Assembly: GCA_039090855.1 (NCBI GenBank)
Contig: CM077022.1
Span: forward strand, 72,998,971-73,062,970
Direction: 5' to 3'
From: Macrothele yani
Lineage: Eukaryota; Arthropoda; Arachnida; Araneae; Macrothelidae
DNA: 64,000 nucleotides
Positions within the stretch are counted from its first letter, which is position 1, and every line of letters starts with the position of its first letter. The notes under the pieces were generated by a model. That model searched no databases, had not been told where the DNA came from, and saw nothing but the letters and a program-made list of their open reading frames with translations. This document shows positions 22,549 through 35,089 of this stretch, in pieces. The translations under genes were made by a program, and so were the position numbers.

Positions 22549-23484
22549 AATAAGACATGATTTTGTTAAATAGTATGTAAAATTTATGCTAAATACACAA
22601 ATTTTTGTAACTATAAAGTAATTAGGGAAAATGAAAGTTATTTATCCTTTATATTCCATATTTTCTGTTTATCTTTATGGACTGTATAATCGGGACGTTC
22701 ATTATGTGGTGTCTTTTTAATTCTCCCTCATATGTGAGATGAACATAACATTATCAGTATTAATTTCAGGTAAGCAATTATTTGCAATTACAGCCTGTCT
22801 AGAATTTGATAAATCTTGCTTTCAATACACATTATTCCTTAGTTCTCTAAAAATTATCAAAACTGAATTTAAAAAATTGCCTGTAGACATTACGGTTTTA
22901 TTCGATTTCTGCAGATAGTTTGTTTCATATTTTGTAACGTGGAACAGTTAGGCACAGTGGCCTGGTACACTCTTGCTTGGAGAAACACATCACAAGAGAA
23001 CCAATTAAACAATGGATCAAAGCCCTTTGTTGGGTGATTCTCTTTCAACATTTCTCTGAGCAGGAGCCCATTCGGTCATTAAGCTTATCTACACTGTGCT
23101 ATAGAAGAAAGGAAAACAAACTATTTAACATACAGATTTTTTTCTTACATATGAACTGTTTCTACGGGAATGTATTAACAAATTGTACATGGGCAGTATA
23201 GTATACCACTTAGGTTCAGAAAAGATCATGGAATTATAATACCAAAAATAATATGCCTCATGCATTTAATTGTTATTCATAAAAAGCAGGTAATTGTATA
23301 AAGAACAGTTATTTAAAGAATTAACAAATGTATGCTTTCATAAGGAAAGCAAGAATGTAAGGAAATGCAACAATTTGTCGCAATGTTATTTGATTTGCTG
23401 CTCTGGAAAAACTCTCAGAACCACCTGGAAAACCTGGAAAAGTCAGGGAATTTTTTTCTACTTTTGAGTGGGAACCCTGAATGA

Positions 23485-24100
23485 AGTCATACTTCAAGAA
23501 ATTGCCCCTCCCCCCAATCAAGGACTCTGTGTGGGAATGTTCCTCCCACTTTGTATTTTCAGAATTCTGTCCCAATCAGAGGCATTGATTCTCAATGTTG
23601 CTGTAATATCTGGGTTGCGAAACCTTTCACCAACTAAAAGACCTCATGGAGAGCTTCTATTAATTTTTGTGTACAAACTTTTGTTCAGTGGGAATAGAAA
23701 GTTTGTTGGTAAAACAGGAACTGGAATCTTGGTGGCAAATCAAAATGTTGCCAATTCCTGTAGTTATACATTTTTGATTAAATATCATGTGTGTGTTTCT
23801 TTTAATATCATGCACTGTTTAGGGTTAAAAAATGACAAGTGTTTATGGGTTGGCCATGAAATCATCTGTCAGCATGTACAACAGTTTAAAATTGTTGACA
23901 CTATATCTCATCCATGTTCACTTTATTCTGCAAGCAGAGGCAAAGTAAAAATGCAAAAGAAAAGCTTGGAATAACTAAAGAATGTTAATATTTTGTTGAA
24001 CCATTTTTACACAATTTTTGTTTGAAGTGCAGTAAACTTAACTGTGAATCATAGTCCTAAAAAATTGTAAGGTTACAGATACTGTTAACACAGTGAGTTG
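23485..24100. other. Intron sequence, nothing recognised
   Basis: Intron 2 sequence right of the nested hAT. A 168-codon frame from 23468 to 23974 crosses the hAT border and shows no domain, so it is treated as chance. Confidence 0.5.
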
Positions 24101-24497
24101 ACTGATAATTGACAGATACATTAAAGTATTCCTAATGAGACAGCGCTTTAGTTATGTAAAAAGAAGTTATAAGATGGGGACATTTTGGTAACGACTTCTA
24201 CATTCTTCAGCCACGAAACAAAAGATGACATCTGGTGAATCAGATGTTGCTAGATCTTAAAATGTATTTTCAAATAATTTGAATTTGACGAGTTTATATT
24301 TGGAAATCCAGTTTAAAATTGGGCAACACCTTCATTCACCACGTTAACACCTCATGGTACTTTCTTTATTCATTGGCTGAAGAAGATAGAAGTTGTTACA
24401 TACCAGAATGTCCCAATTTTATAGCTTTTTTTTTTTTTAATGTAACTAAAGCATTGTGTTATTGGAAATACTTTAATGTATCTGTCAATTGTTACTG
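24101..24497. mobile_element. Palindromic MITE with about 100-bp inverted termini
   Basis: AATTGACAGATACATTAAAG at the left is mirrored by CTTTAATGTATCTGTCAATT at the right. The inverted similarity continues through GCTTTAGTTATGT, GGGGACATTTTGGTA and GACTTCTAC blocks toward a short centre. The element is about 390 bp, non-coding. ACTGAT occurs just outside both ends and may be the target duplication. Confidence 0.75.
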
Positions 24498-24799
24498 ATT
24501 TTGTTAGTATGTGAATCAGACAAAAGAAAAACAACATATACTGTGTCAGTTATTTTTATTTTGCTCTTGTCTTACCTACAAAAACAGATGATTGTATATG
24601 TCGTACATATCATTAAGCTGTTCTCTGAGATTCAGAGGTTAGCTCCTCAAAGAAAGAAAATCTGCAAGATAAACATCTAACTGATGGAACTAAATTTTAC
24701 TTACTAAATTGGTATATCAGATGTCTCCATTTGCAGCGATCTCTGCACACAGTTCAAGCTTCACTGGCTTCCATCACACGTCATACACAAGATCTTTTG

Positions 24800-27700
24800 T
24801 ACTTCATACCCATAACCTTTTTCTCAAGCCGACTTTCCTGAATCTGGTCATCCCATGATATTTCCTTGGCCTTCTTCAACCTTTCTTTCCTGCCACTTGG
24901 GCTGCAAAAGTTCTCTTAGTAAGCATCTCATCACTCAATTCTTTCAACATGACCAAACCACCTAAGCATATTAGTCTCCACCTTACTAAAGTCATGTTGC
25001 CTCACATTACACATCTGCAACACATCTTCATTCCTCTAATGATCAGAGTGTGTCTCCCCCCCTCCCGTAAGTAACACATCTTTCCAGCACACAAATGACT
25101 TCTGTCTCTCCTGCAGTACTTCACTGCCATACATCACAGTAGGAGCTATTACACTTCCATATGTAGCCATTTGGGACTTTCTTGAGAACCCATCATTCCT
25201 GTAAAATCCTCCTAAACCAGCTATGACTAAAAGAATTCACTTGCCTACTAATTTCACCATCTAATTTGTTCTCTTTGTCAAACATGCTTCCTGAATATAC
25301 AAACTCATTCACCTGGCCAATCTCTGTATCATTTAGACTTGCATTCAGTACTAACAGTTCCTCGCTCAAAAACCATAACTTTGGGTTTTCCCTTATTTAT
25401 ACTCGGTTTGAATTTCATAAAAACTTCATACATCCGGGACAGCATACTCTGCAACTCACTTTTGCTCTCTGCCAACAGGACTGTGTCGTCAGTATACAGC
25501 AATCTGCACACACGGATATCGTCAAGACATAAACAAGTATTGTCCATCTTGGCATCGCGCATCCATAATTGTATTAAACAGCTATAGTGACATTACACAG
25601 CCTTGCCTGACTCTTGCACCAATAGAAAACTATTTTGATAAAACACCATTCACTCATACACAAGCTCTACTGCCAGCATACATGATTTTCACACTATTAA
25701 GTAGATTCCCAGTAATACCATATTTATTCAGTGCCTTCCACAGAAGTATCCTATTTATTTGGTCATAAGCTTTCTCTAAATCTATGAAAGCACCAGAAAC
25801 TTTCTAACAGACAGATATTTTTTGATCATCATGGGTAATGCAAAACTTTGGTTAGTGCAGCCTTACCAGGCATAAAACTACTCTGTACATCCCACACTTT
25901 CTCTGAAGTAAGACCTCGTACCTTATCAATAATGACCTTTCCAAATACTTTCCCTGGCACACCCAGTGAGCTGATACCACGATAGTTCTTGCATTCAGTC
26001 GAACCACCTTTTCCCTATACAAGGTAACAATGATAGCATCCCTTCAATCCTGAGGGACTATTTCTAACTCCCTACACTACTGGCAAATTTGAGTTAATCA
26101 ATCAATTACAGAATCACCACCATATTTTAGCATCTCGGCCATTATGCCATTAACTCCCAAAGCCCTACCATTCTGAAGGGATTTTAGAGCTTTACACACC
26201 TCTTCTCTTGTACTTCTGTGCTTCTATCTCTCACTGACATCATCTGCTTCTTCCTCAGAATTGCCTTTGCTTTCGATTCCTAATTACTCACAGAAGTATT
26301 CACCCCACCATTCACCTAGCTCATTGAGCTTCCATATCATTTCACCCAACCTTTCTTCACACAACTTAGAATATAATTTCCCCTCTTTTTGCAATGTCTT
26401 ATGTACTTCCAGAAAGTTTTTCTATCTTTCCAAAAACCCAATTCATGCCTTTTCACTTTTTCCTTCCTATCTTTTGCCTTACTCTGGCAAACCAGCTTAG
26501 CTGCCTCAAACTTCCTACAGCAATATTCATCCTCAGAAACTCTACCTTGCAACATCCCCAAATATGCTTCCTTCGTTCTCTTTACTGCTTCTTTAATCTC
26601 ACTGTTCCACCAACATCACCTTTATATTTACCTACTGTTGCAGCACCGCAGACCTCTTCAGCTGCAGTGTCAACATAGTTCTTAAAACAAGTCCACTTCT
26701 TTTCTACATCCCTCTCACATGACTTCAACTCATTCAGACATACATACATACGTACATATCACTAAGCTGTTCTCTGAGATTCAGAGGTTAGCTCCAAAAA
26801 GAAATACAAACTTCCAGATATTTTTACTTATTGTTGTTGTATCAAACTTCTCCATTTACAGCGATCTTGACATACAACTCGTGCTTCACTAGTATCCATT
26901 ACACGCAGTACACAAGATCTTTTATACTTCATACTCATAATCTGTTTCTCATGCAGACACTCCTAAATCTGATCCACCCATGTCTTCCTTGGCCTTCCTC
27001 TGCCTTTCCTTCCAGCCAGTTGGGCTGAAAAGATTTTCTTAGTAAGCATTTCATCACTCATTTTTTCAACATGGCCAAACCACCGAAGCATATTAGTCTC
27101 CAACTTGCTAACAACATTTTGCTTCACATCACACAACTGCAATACATCTTCATTTCTCACACAATCATATCATGTCTTGCCACAAACCCCACGTAAGTAA
27201 CACATTTCTCCAGCACACAAACGACTCCTATGTTTCTTCTGCAGTACCCAGGTTTCACTGCCATACATCAGAGTAGGAACAATTACAGTTTCATACACAG
27301 CTATGCGGGACTCTCTAGAGAATCCATCATTCCTGTGAAAACCTCCCAGAACAGCTATGACTTTCAAAGAAGAATTCACTCGCCTACTGATTTCACCATC
27401 CAACTTGTTCTCTCTGTCAAACATGCTTCCTAAATACACAAACTCACTCACCTGGTCAATCACAGTGCCATTTATGCTTACATTACATTCAGTGCTACCC
27501 GTTCCTCTCTCAAACACCATAACTTTGGTTTTTCCCTGAGTAAATCAGAGTAATGCTGATGTTCTTCAGAGAGCCTTTCAACCTTTATTCTTTTCATCAC
27601 AGGCATCTTCATATTCCTTCTTCTCCAACCAACATTCAGTTTCACTCATGACACTAACAGGTGATGATCCAAGCCAGCATCTGCACCTCTTATCACGCAT

Positions 27701-28470
27701 GTGTCAACAACTAAGTGTTTCAGACATTGATCATTAACAACAAAGTGTATTGCACTCTTTAGTCCCAGAGCACAATTTTCTCAAGTGTTTGTGTGGATAC
27801 TTGTGGTTGAAAAATGTATTATATACCCACAATCCATTCTCAGTGCAGAGCAGTTAATCTTTCACCATTATCATTCACACCAGGATTATTAAACTTACCC
27901 AAAACATTATCAGAAAACCCATTCTGAACACCTCTAGCATTAAAATCTGCTGCTAAAATAACTTTTTCTTTAACCCCAAACTGACTCCAAACAACTTTTA
28001 GCTCATTCCAGAATTTTCCTTCCTATCAGAAGGTTATGAGGTGCAGGGAGCATACACTACAACAATTACTATTTCCTGAAGTTTCACTTTCAGATGAATC
28101 CAAAAAAAAACTCTCACTTATGCAGCTATAGTAAATCAAGTTGTACTTCATCTTTGCACTTAAAAAATCAGACCTACACCAACCTGTCCTCTCACATTAT
28201 CCATCACTCCAGACCACACACTAACTGTTCCATTCACTTCTTCTATCCCAATTTCTTTGTTTTTAGTTTCACTTGCACACAGCACATCCAATCTATATTA
28301 TTCATTTCTTCAATCATCTCATTTATCTTTCCATTTATACCTCTAGTATTCCATACACCAATCATACACTTACTCAGCCAAGATCTCTTTCTCATATGCC
28401 ATTTATCAGTTCCATGTTGTTTCCATGGTGGACCACCCTTCTCTAGTGTAGTAGGTCTGCTGTATTCCAC
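24800..28470 (-). pseudogene. LINE endonuclease-reverse transcriptase, copy A, degraded
   Basis: Pieces in order on the minus strand: IGVWNTRGINGKINEMIEEM (endonuclease start, near 28350); a linker with VMKRIKVERLSEEHQHYSDL (near 27570); after the insertion, RHELGFWKDRKTFWKYIRHC (near 26430); the catalytic box region CRLLYTDDTVLLAESKSELQ (near 25480), where YTDD replaces YADD; then FERGTVSTECKSK and remnants of the post-RT region. Numerous stops and frameshifts are present, so no active enzyme can be made. The endonuclease is APE-like; the clade was not determined. Confidence 0.75.
26754..27540 (-). mobile_element. LINE copy B, 5'-truncated, inserted in copy A
   Basis: Only the post-catalytic part of the reverse transcriptase and the 3' tail are present, as usual for 5'-truncated insertions. 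It is less damaged than copy A: a 116-codon frame at 27170-27520 (IDQVSEFVYLGSMFDRENKL, VPTLMYGSETWVLQKKHRSR) and another at 26963-27160 (MLRWFGHVEKMSDEMLTKKI, GRGRPRKTWVDQI). These are the thumb/C-terminal domains of this LINE type. Fewer lesions fit the expectation that the inserted copy is younger. Confidence 0.85.
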
Positions 28471-28500
28471 ACTTGAGTTCTTTAAGTTCTTACTTTGAGT

Positions 28501-29400
28501 CTTAAAAATCAGAAAAATATATCAGGGTGGGTGATCAGTCCACAGCTGATGGTTCCAGTTGGTCATTCCACCTAAGGGTTCTGGAATGAAACCCCCAGAG
28601 AGTTGGAGTCTTTTGGCCAGTGTCTCACAGAACTGACTGGTACTTCAGCAATATTTAAAATGAGATTAAATTAGCTTCCAAGATTCATAGAGGCCCTTGT
28701 TGCTGTCTTGTGTGCCATTGTTGCCCGGTGGAGTGCCCCGAGAAGTCAAACCTGTCTCTCACTGAGATGATTGCTAGAAAAAAATAACAAAGAAAGAAAA
28801 ACAAACTTGCAGGATATTATGTAATTTGACAAGGCATATAAGTTATATTTTGATTTATGCAGCATGTTGCAGAAATATGCACACAATCAACTTTTTAATG
28901 ATATCCACAAAACACTCATTCTATTTTCATTATGAAAACAGGCACACAATGATAAAACTTTGAGAATCAATGTGTTAACCCAAATGACTTTGATTGACTT
29001 GCTAGTCAGTCAGGATAAGGTGCCCACATTTGGTGTTAGCTATTATAATTGTCAAACTGAATTGTAATTCTTTGATATCACTAAACAAATCTACCACTGA
29101 GATGCCTCATGCTTTAAATTTGTTTATTTTGTTTTATGGGATCACCTTCTTTTCTTTCATGTGACAATAGATATTTACCAGTTAAACCACTGTCACAGAA
29201 GTGCTGAGGGGTATGTGCACCCCTTAAAAATAATTAAAAAACCCTGAAAATGAGAACTGTAAAAAAATCAAACTCAGATCTTGGTTCATGAATAGGTATC
29301 TCAGAGAAAAATGTATGAAAAGAAATGGGGTAATGGTCTTGGATTCAATCAAGCAACAACTAAACTGTGTCTTGTATGAAGTGATGACATGTAGTCTATT
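28501..29400. other. Intron sequence, nothing recognised
   Basis: AT-rich intron 2 sequence between the LINE and a SINE-like block; no coding or terminal-repeat signal noticed. Confidence 0.5.
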
Positions 29401-29409
29401 TACACCACA

Positions 29410-29640
29410 GGTAGCTTAGTGGTTAGCATGAACAGCTTGAGTCCTCAGTTCATGTTCCACTGCTGTGGGACACCTGACAAGGTTTGGTAGTTATGCTGAG
29501 CTGTTGTTCCTGGGGGAATAAACTCCTCATTATAAACAAGTCTGTTCTCTTGTTGAGAGTGAGGCTCAGATCACTTAGTCCATAGTACAGCATAAAGTAG
29601 TGCATGTTTGGGATTGAGATTTATCATAAAGTCATTATTT
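29410..29640 (+). mobile_element. Possible tRNA-derived SINE (third family)
   Basis: GTAGCTTAGTGGTTAGCATG matches a pol III A box in tRNA context, and AGTTCATGTTCCACTG about 35 bases on is a decayed B box. A non-tRNA body follows to about 29640. No target duplication was found and there is no second copy in the window, so this is tentative. Confidence 0.4.
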
Positions 29641-30037
29641 CAAATATTTTTGTGATAACATTTTGTTTTATTTTGCAACAGTTAATGAGTAGTTAATTTA
29701 GAGGTGTTTTCAGTTTTACTTATCACCAGAGGCAGCATTTGAATGTGCTTTGTTTAATAATGTCTACAATGGTGAAGTAATTGATACATTTTCTTTTATG
29801 AAATGTAATGCTATTCTGTATCATATTTTTTAAAAATGCTGTGATATCATTCCAAAGTTCATTGTATGTTAGAAAAAACAAGTTCTTGATCTGTAGATGT
29901 GACTAATTTTTATTGCAAGTTCATTGCAATTTTTCATGTGTACAGTCCTAGATCTAGACTTGTAAAATAGCACAAAACTCCACGTTTTGTTTCCATATCC
30001 TCTCTCCACCCATGCACATGCTCTTAATTGCTTGTAT

Positions 30038-31446
30038 CAGGGCTTGACAAATGTGTAAAATCTAGGAGCCAGGTGAAATTAAGTCAAATTTCAAAGAATA
30101 ATGCATGGCAAAACTGTGTGTTGATGGAACCAAAAGCATAAACTATATTTGCTAATTTTTTATTATTACTCAAACCAATTACAAAATGAAGTTCCAATTT
30201 TCTGTATAATTTTCTTTTCCTATTCTTCCAGTTGCTGCTCTCGAAAAAATTAAAATTTTAGAACACTATTTGCGGAAGTCAGAATTTGTACATATTAATT
30301 CAAAGCACTGTGCTTTCCTTCACATAATATGTAGACCATAAAATTCAGAAAAAAACAAACTTCATAAGATCTGCGGCAGTATATAATCCACAGGCCGTTG
30401 GGAGGGGAAGAATCCAACGTATAATCTGGTGTCATATAATCTGTAGATCATGAAATTCTGAGAAAAACAATTTTTTTCCTTTGCATAATCTGTGGCAGTG
30501 TGTCGCAGATCATGAAATTTGGAGAGAAAAAATATTGTTATATAATTCGCATTTGTTGTGTTAATTATGAACCGTAATTTCTGACAGAAAAGCCACGATT
30601 CACAGGATGGCCGATTCAGAAGTCCAAAGATGTAACAAAGAAATGATCGTCTTATTAAGAAAGACTGTCATTTTTAAGTACTTATGTGTTACTTTTAAGT
30701 ATAATAAAGAACTAAAATCCCTAGCTTTTGCAGCATTGCTGTAGTTCATTAGTTAGACCTAAAAAAAAAATCTGTAGAAATTATGCGCAATCCATGGTGT
30801 TTCTCTCTTTTCTGAATGCTTCAACTCAATAGTGTAAAAAAACCCATAGCTAATACGATTAGTGCAGCAAAACTAATGAATGCGGTTCACAAAATGGTTG
30901 CATGCCATGGAATAGCTCTGCGGGCTTCTCACAGTATGTAAGCTTCCAGGAGCACAAATAGTACCACCTTCACTGCATCATATTTTCTGTCTGAATGCTC
31001 GTAAAAAAAAAAAAAAAAAAAAAAAAATAATCCTACAATCTCTTTGTAGCCTCTATTTCTGTAGTACCACCTTCATTGCATCATATTTTCTGTCAGAGTG
31101 CTCGTAAAAAAAAAAAAAAGTCTTACAATCTCTTTGCAGTCTATCTTTGTGTTACATTACATTTTTTCCATTACTGCATTTTCGGTACTTCAACACCACC
31201 ACCTCTCCTGATAATCACTCGCAGATTTTTTAAAACACCACACACTTTTTTTTTATTTCCCCCTTTTTTACCGGTGTATTATCCACACTACCTAAATATA
31301 TAACTTTTTAACAGATATGTGGATTATGCAATGGAAATTACAGTATATTTACTGCAAATTATGAAATCTGAAAAAAAAAAAAAAAAATATGGGTGCCAGG
31401 GTCGTATTTTCTGGGCGACTTAGCACCCGGGATTTGTCAAGCCCTA
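30038..31446. mobile_element. Non-autonomous hAT element with nested repeats
   Basis: Ends are CAGGGCTTGACAAAT and ATTTGTCAAGCCCTA, flanked by a perfect 8-bp target duplication GCTTGTAT (30030-30037, 31447-31454). The interior has no transposase. Repeated ATAATCTGTAGATCATGAAA-type units fill 30310-30560, and 30958-31130 holds two tandem copies of an approximately 110-bp unit (CATCATATTTTCTGTC ... GCTCGTAAAAAA). The termini resemble those of 6728-7425. Confidence 0.85.
30955..31135. repeat. Tandem pair, about 110-bp unit with poly-A
   Basis: GTACCACCTTCACTGCATCA and GTACCACCTTCATTGCATCA head two units. Each continues with ATTTTCTGTC, GCTCGTAAAA and a poly-A of different length, then TACAATCTCTTTG. 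Confidence 0.85.
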
Positions 31447-31809
31447 GCTTGTATAGACTGAAGTTACAGTGTAGTGTGCATGATTTGGTTATTCATCGTA
31501 TTTGTTCAAAATGGAAAGCAAGGAGAAATGCCACTCTCTCCTTAGATGTTAATTGCTTATTTAGATCAGAGATATTCATCACCTCTTGTTGTTCTTCAAC
31601 AGCTATCTTCAGTGCATTGCAAAATCAGTTTGAAATAGGGAGTTCAAATTTCACTCATTGCTGCCAGATTCTCAACTTTTGAATATGCAAAGAATTTGGT
31701 TAATTTGTGTAAAATTTATGTTAGTTTTTTTTTTGTTTTTTTTCTTTTCGTAATACGTCTTTGTGGAAAATTTTGTGTTGTAGGTTGAAATTTTTCTGGG
31801 AAATGGTAA

Positions 31810-31962
<153 letters not shown>

Positions 31963-31964
31963 TA

Positions 31965-34152
31965 GGGTCATTCCAAGTGAAAATCACCCAATTTTATATT
32001 AAACAGTTGCTTTGCTATCTAGTTAATTTTTATATTTTCAACATGGGCTGCCTTGCAAGTGACCCACCCCAAACTATTTTTATTGTTTTTTTTTTTATCT
32101 GTCACCATCTTGGATTTAGACTAAATTTTCTTCACAGCAGCAAGCAGAAATGAGCATTTGCAATGGTTTTGAAAAAAGCTGCTGTGTGGTTTTTATTAAA
32201 GATAGAAAGTTCTGGTTTTCACTGCCTTAAAGTAGAGATACCATCATAATGAGCAATTTCATCTATTTTAAAAGTCTGTGAAGTCAAAAGGGCTCAAAAT
32301 CACAGGACTATCATTTCCCCACAAGAACTATGACTGAAAGGGTTACCAGCCATGATAAAATAAATCCTAGGTTGGAAGCCCTCCCGGCCAATTTTTAACT
32401 TCAAAATTGGAAAATTTCCAAAATTTGTGAATTTCAAAGTCAAATATTTTGAAAGGGGGAATCTTCAAAAAATTGGAAATTTTGGCCATGGATACTCCTA
32501 CTAGTGCTTAGTGAAAACCTGTGAGTTTCATTTTGGAGTTCACACTTAGGTTTATTTTTTTTTTTTTAATTTTTTGATTGGAGGTTTAACGACCACCGTA
32601 AGCAACTCAATGGGCTATAAGCAGTCGCCCGTCCCTAATTTAGGGTCACTGGTTCCAGGGAAGGGAGAGAGCCAGTGCCGTAAGACAAACACAACATCCA
32701 TGCCTCACCGGGATTCGAACCCGGACCCCTTTCGGACGAATGATCAGAGGCCATCGCTTAGACCACTGCGCCACCGGGGCGGCACACTTAGGTTTATGTT
32801 ACAGGCTGTCAAAGATCTCTAAAAATGACAATGCAAAAACATATGATAATAGGCTTTAAAAAATGGCCTCATTCCATTATTTTATAATCTAATAATTTTA
32901 TAATGGTAAAAATAATTTAAAATAGATGAACTGATCATATTTTTTGTTAAAAGTTAGGCTATGTGTTTCTTCCCTTTTTATGAAATAAACAACTACTCTT
33001 CAGTTATAATAGAAACTAGTTTATACTTCAATACATACCTTTGTTTTTTGTTAATCAAAAATCATATCTAAGACAGCCTATTTCTTCAGATGTTCTTATA
33101 ACTTTAGTGACAGTTCTGTGTCTGTGTGGGTGAGGGGTGGAGTAATGAATGTTTTCCTGGTAGCAGTGGTGAAGTCATGTGGTTGTAAGAACATCAATAA
33201 TGTTGCTGAGCTTCACCCAAGCAACATCGTTTCTTTGTAAAGTAAAACTAGTTGATGGTCCACCTGGTTTGGAGAACATCACTTTAACATTGTTTTCTTT
33301 TGACATTTTGATTACTTTACCTACACACCATATTTTATTGTAAACACATAGCAATTTCAGTTATTTCACTAAAATCAGTCAGTCTTGGTGATCCATCAGT
33401 TCTGAACTCTGTATGGTTATTATGAAATGATGCCGATATTGTACTTATCCGAAGAGTTGATGTGTCCTTGGGTGTATGTAGCAGTGGTGATCTCCTTCAA
33501 ATCTCTGGACTTAATTGAATTGGTCATTCAAATAATTTGCTGTTTCTTATCTCACTATATCCATGACCAAAATTTTTATTTTTTGAAGGTCTCCCTTTTG
33601 CGATATTTGACCTTGAAATTCATAAACTTTGGAAATTCTCCAATTTCGAAACTTTTTAAAAATCGGCCAGAAGGGCTTCCGACCCAGGATTTATTTCACC
33701 ATGGCTGAAAAACCTTCCAGTCATATTTTTTGTACAAAAATTTCCATCCTGCAGTTTCAAGCCCTTTTGATTTTACAGACCTTTAAAATTGGTAAAATTG
33801 CTCATTATAATGGCTAAATTTAAAGCCCATTCAAGTCCCAGTTACCAAAGTCTTATCTTACATGTACATACATTTTCTGAAAGGCCAAGATCTGTACTTT
33901 AAGGCAGTGAAAACCATAACTTTCTGTCTTTAATAGAAACCACACAGCAACCTTTTTTCAAAACCTTTGCAAATGCTCATTTTTGCCTGCTGTGGTGAAG
34001 AAAAATGAGTGAAATTCAAGATGGTGGCAGATAAAAGAAAATAACAAAAATAGTTTTGAGCAGGTCACTAGCAAGGCCACCTATGGTGAAAATATAGAAA
34101 TTTACAAGATGGTCAAGCAACCACCCCTAGGTGATTCAACATGGAATGACCC
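31965..34152. mobile_element. DNA element with about 600-bp terminal inverted repeats
   Basis: The left end GGGTCATTCCAAGTGAAAA is mirrored by the right end (GATTCAACATGGAATGACCC), and similarity continues inward for about 600 bases with indels: GGCAGTGAAAACCATAACTT near 33904 corresponds to the complement near 32210, and AGCCCTTTTGATTTTACAGA near 33760 to the complement near 32285. TTTA flanks both sides (31961-31964, 34153-34156), a possible 4-bp target duplication. No transposase recognised; the middle (32798-33530) has no clear coding. A SINE is inserted in the left arm. A similar terminus GGGTCATTCCACGCAAAATC occurs at 16769. Confidence 0.75.
32556..32782 (-). mobile_element. tRNA-derived SINE (family 1), copy 3, full length
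   Basis: Minus-strand copy with the complete head (complement of GCGCCACCGGGGCGGC), B box (complement of GGGATTCGAACCCGG), CCCTAAATTAGGG domain and A-rich tail. A perfect 15-bp target duplication CACACTTAGGTTTAT lies at 32541-32555 and 32783-32797. It is the best-preserved copy in the window. Confidence 0.95.
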
Positions 34153-34156
34153 TTTA

Positions 34157-35089
34157 TGGTGTAATAAATTTTTGCTTTATCAGGCATTAAGATGATAGCT
34201 TTTGTTAATTAGTTTTATGTTGCAGAGTTTTAGTACATGAACATTAGACTGCCTAAATTGCTTTCATGTACATTGTCAATTTCTAGTGTGTAGGTTATTG
34301 TAGCAAAGAATCAAGAGTTATTTGTTTTTGTGGTACAGTATTTGCACTTCCAAAAGTTTCACTTGAAAAATTCTATCTGCAAGAATAGCTGATATCTGGG
34401 CAAAGACTATCAACAAAGTTTCCAACTTGATATAAAAGTTCCCCACTGTAATAACATCTTAGTTATCACTCAGTAAGACAAACAGCCATTACAGATCACA
34501 ACGACCACCGGGATGATGGGTGTTGCCAATTTCGTTTATTCATCTACAAATTAGCTATATAAGAATACTGGAGAATATGACAACATTATATGACACCCAC
34601 TAGATGGCATAAATGCCACAGTTGAATTTCACGTCTTACTATAAGAATTCAAGGTGGAAGGCTCCTTCCCAATTAGAGAACGATTACTGTCAGTAATATT
34701 TCTTTGTTCTTCCAGGTTTTAAGAAGTGCCCCCCCCCCCTGCTAGATGACATATCAGTATATTTGCATTAATGCCATATCATTGTTTAAAGTGGGATAAA
34801 AACATTTGGGAAGTGGGTACTGGGCAAAATGGCCAAGATAATCCTCACATTTATTTCCCAGCTGTTTTGAATGGAAAAATATCCTTTAGTCTCTGTAATT
34901 GCAAGTTGGTATTAGTCATGCTATGGCAACTTCAGTTTGTCTAATTCATTTTTTTCCTTTTGGAAATCTGTAACCATCACTAATCTTTTTCATGTATTTC
35001 CCAGCAATTCCTGATGCAAAATTCTCCACGCATTGTGTTAACAGTGAAAACCATTCTTAGTGGTTCTAAAGTACTTCCCACATTTCTTA
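34157..35089. other. Intron sequence, nothing recognised
   Basis: Intron 3 sequence with a short poly-C run near 34730; no gene or transposon end noticed. Confidence 0.5.

Larger units (their letters stand above)
15899..23479. mobile_element. hAT element remnant forming a nested complex
   Basis: The left end CAGGGTTCCCAC (15899) is mirrored by GTGGGAACCCTG (ending 23479), a perfect 12-bp terminal repeat. The inward sequence on both sides shares AGGGAATTTTT and CCACCTGGAAAACC blocks. AATGA flanks both sides (15894-15898 and 23480-23484), a 5-bp duplication as reported for some hAT lineages. The 7.6 kb interior contains a tandem duplication, a second complete hAT (18088-21672) and a SINE (22342). 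No transposase of the outer element was recognised. Its 5' non-coding region at 16380-16500 is similar to 60600-60690, inside the hAT that starts at 59692. Confidence 0.65.
24605..28500 (-). mobile_element. Non-LTR retrotransposon (LINE), copy A, split by copy B
   Basis: Read on the minus strand: endonuclease region 28480-27541, then copy B (27540-26754) inserted, then the linker, reverse transcriptase and C-terminal region from 26753 down to a 3' end near 24605. The 3' ends of A and B share the stretch containing AAGCTGTTCTCTGAGATTCA (near 24615 and 26763), so both belong to one family. Many frame breaks are present. Confidence 0.8.

Noticed and set aside
23468..23974. 168-codon plus-strand frame
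   Set aside because: Crosses the right end of the outer hAT element, has no domain and no splice or start support.
26261..28498. Several plus-strand serine/proline/leucine-rich frames
   Set aside because: Antisense of the two LINE copies; low-complexity composition.
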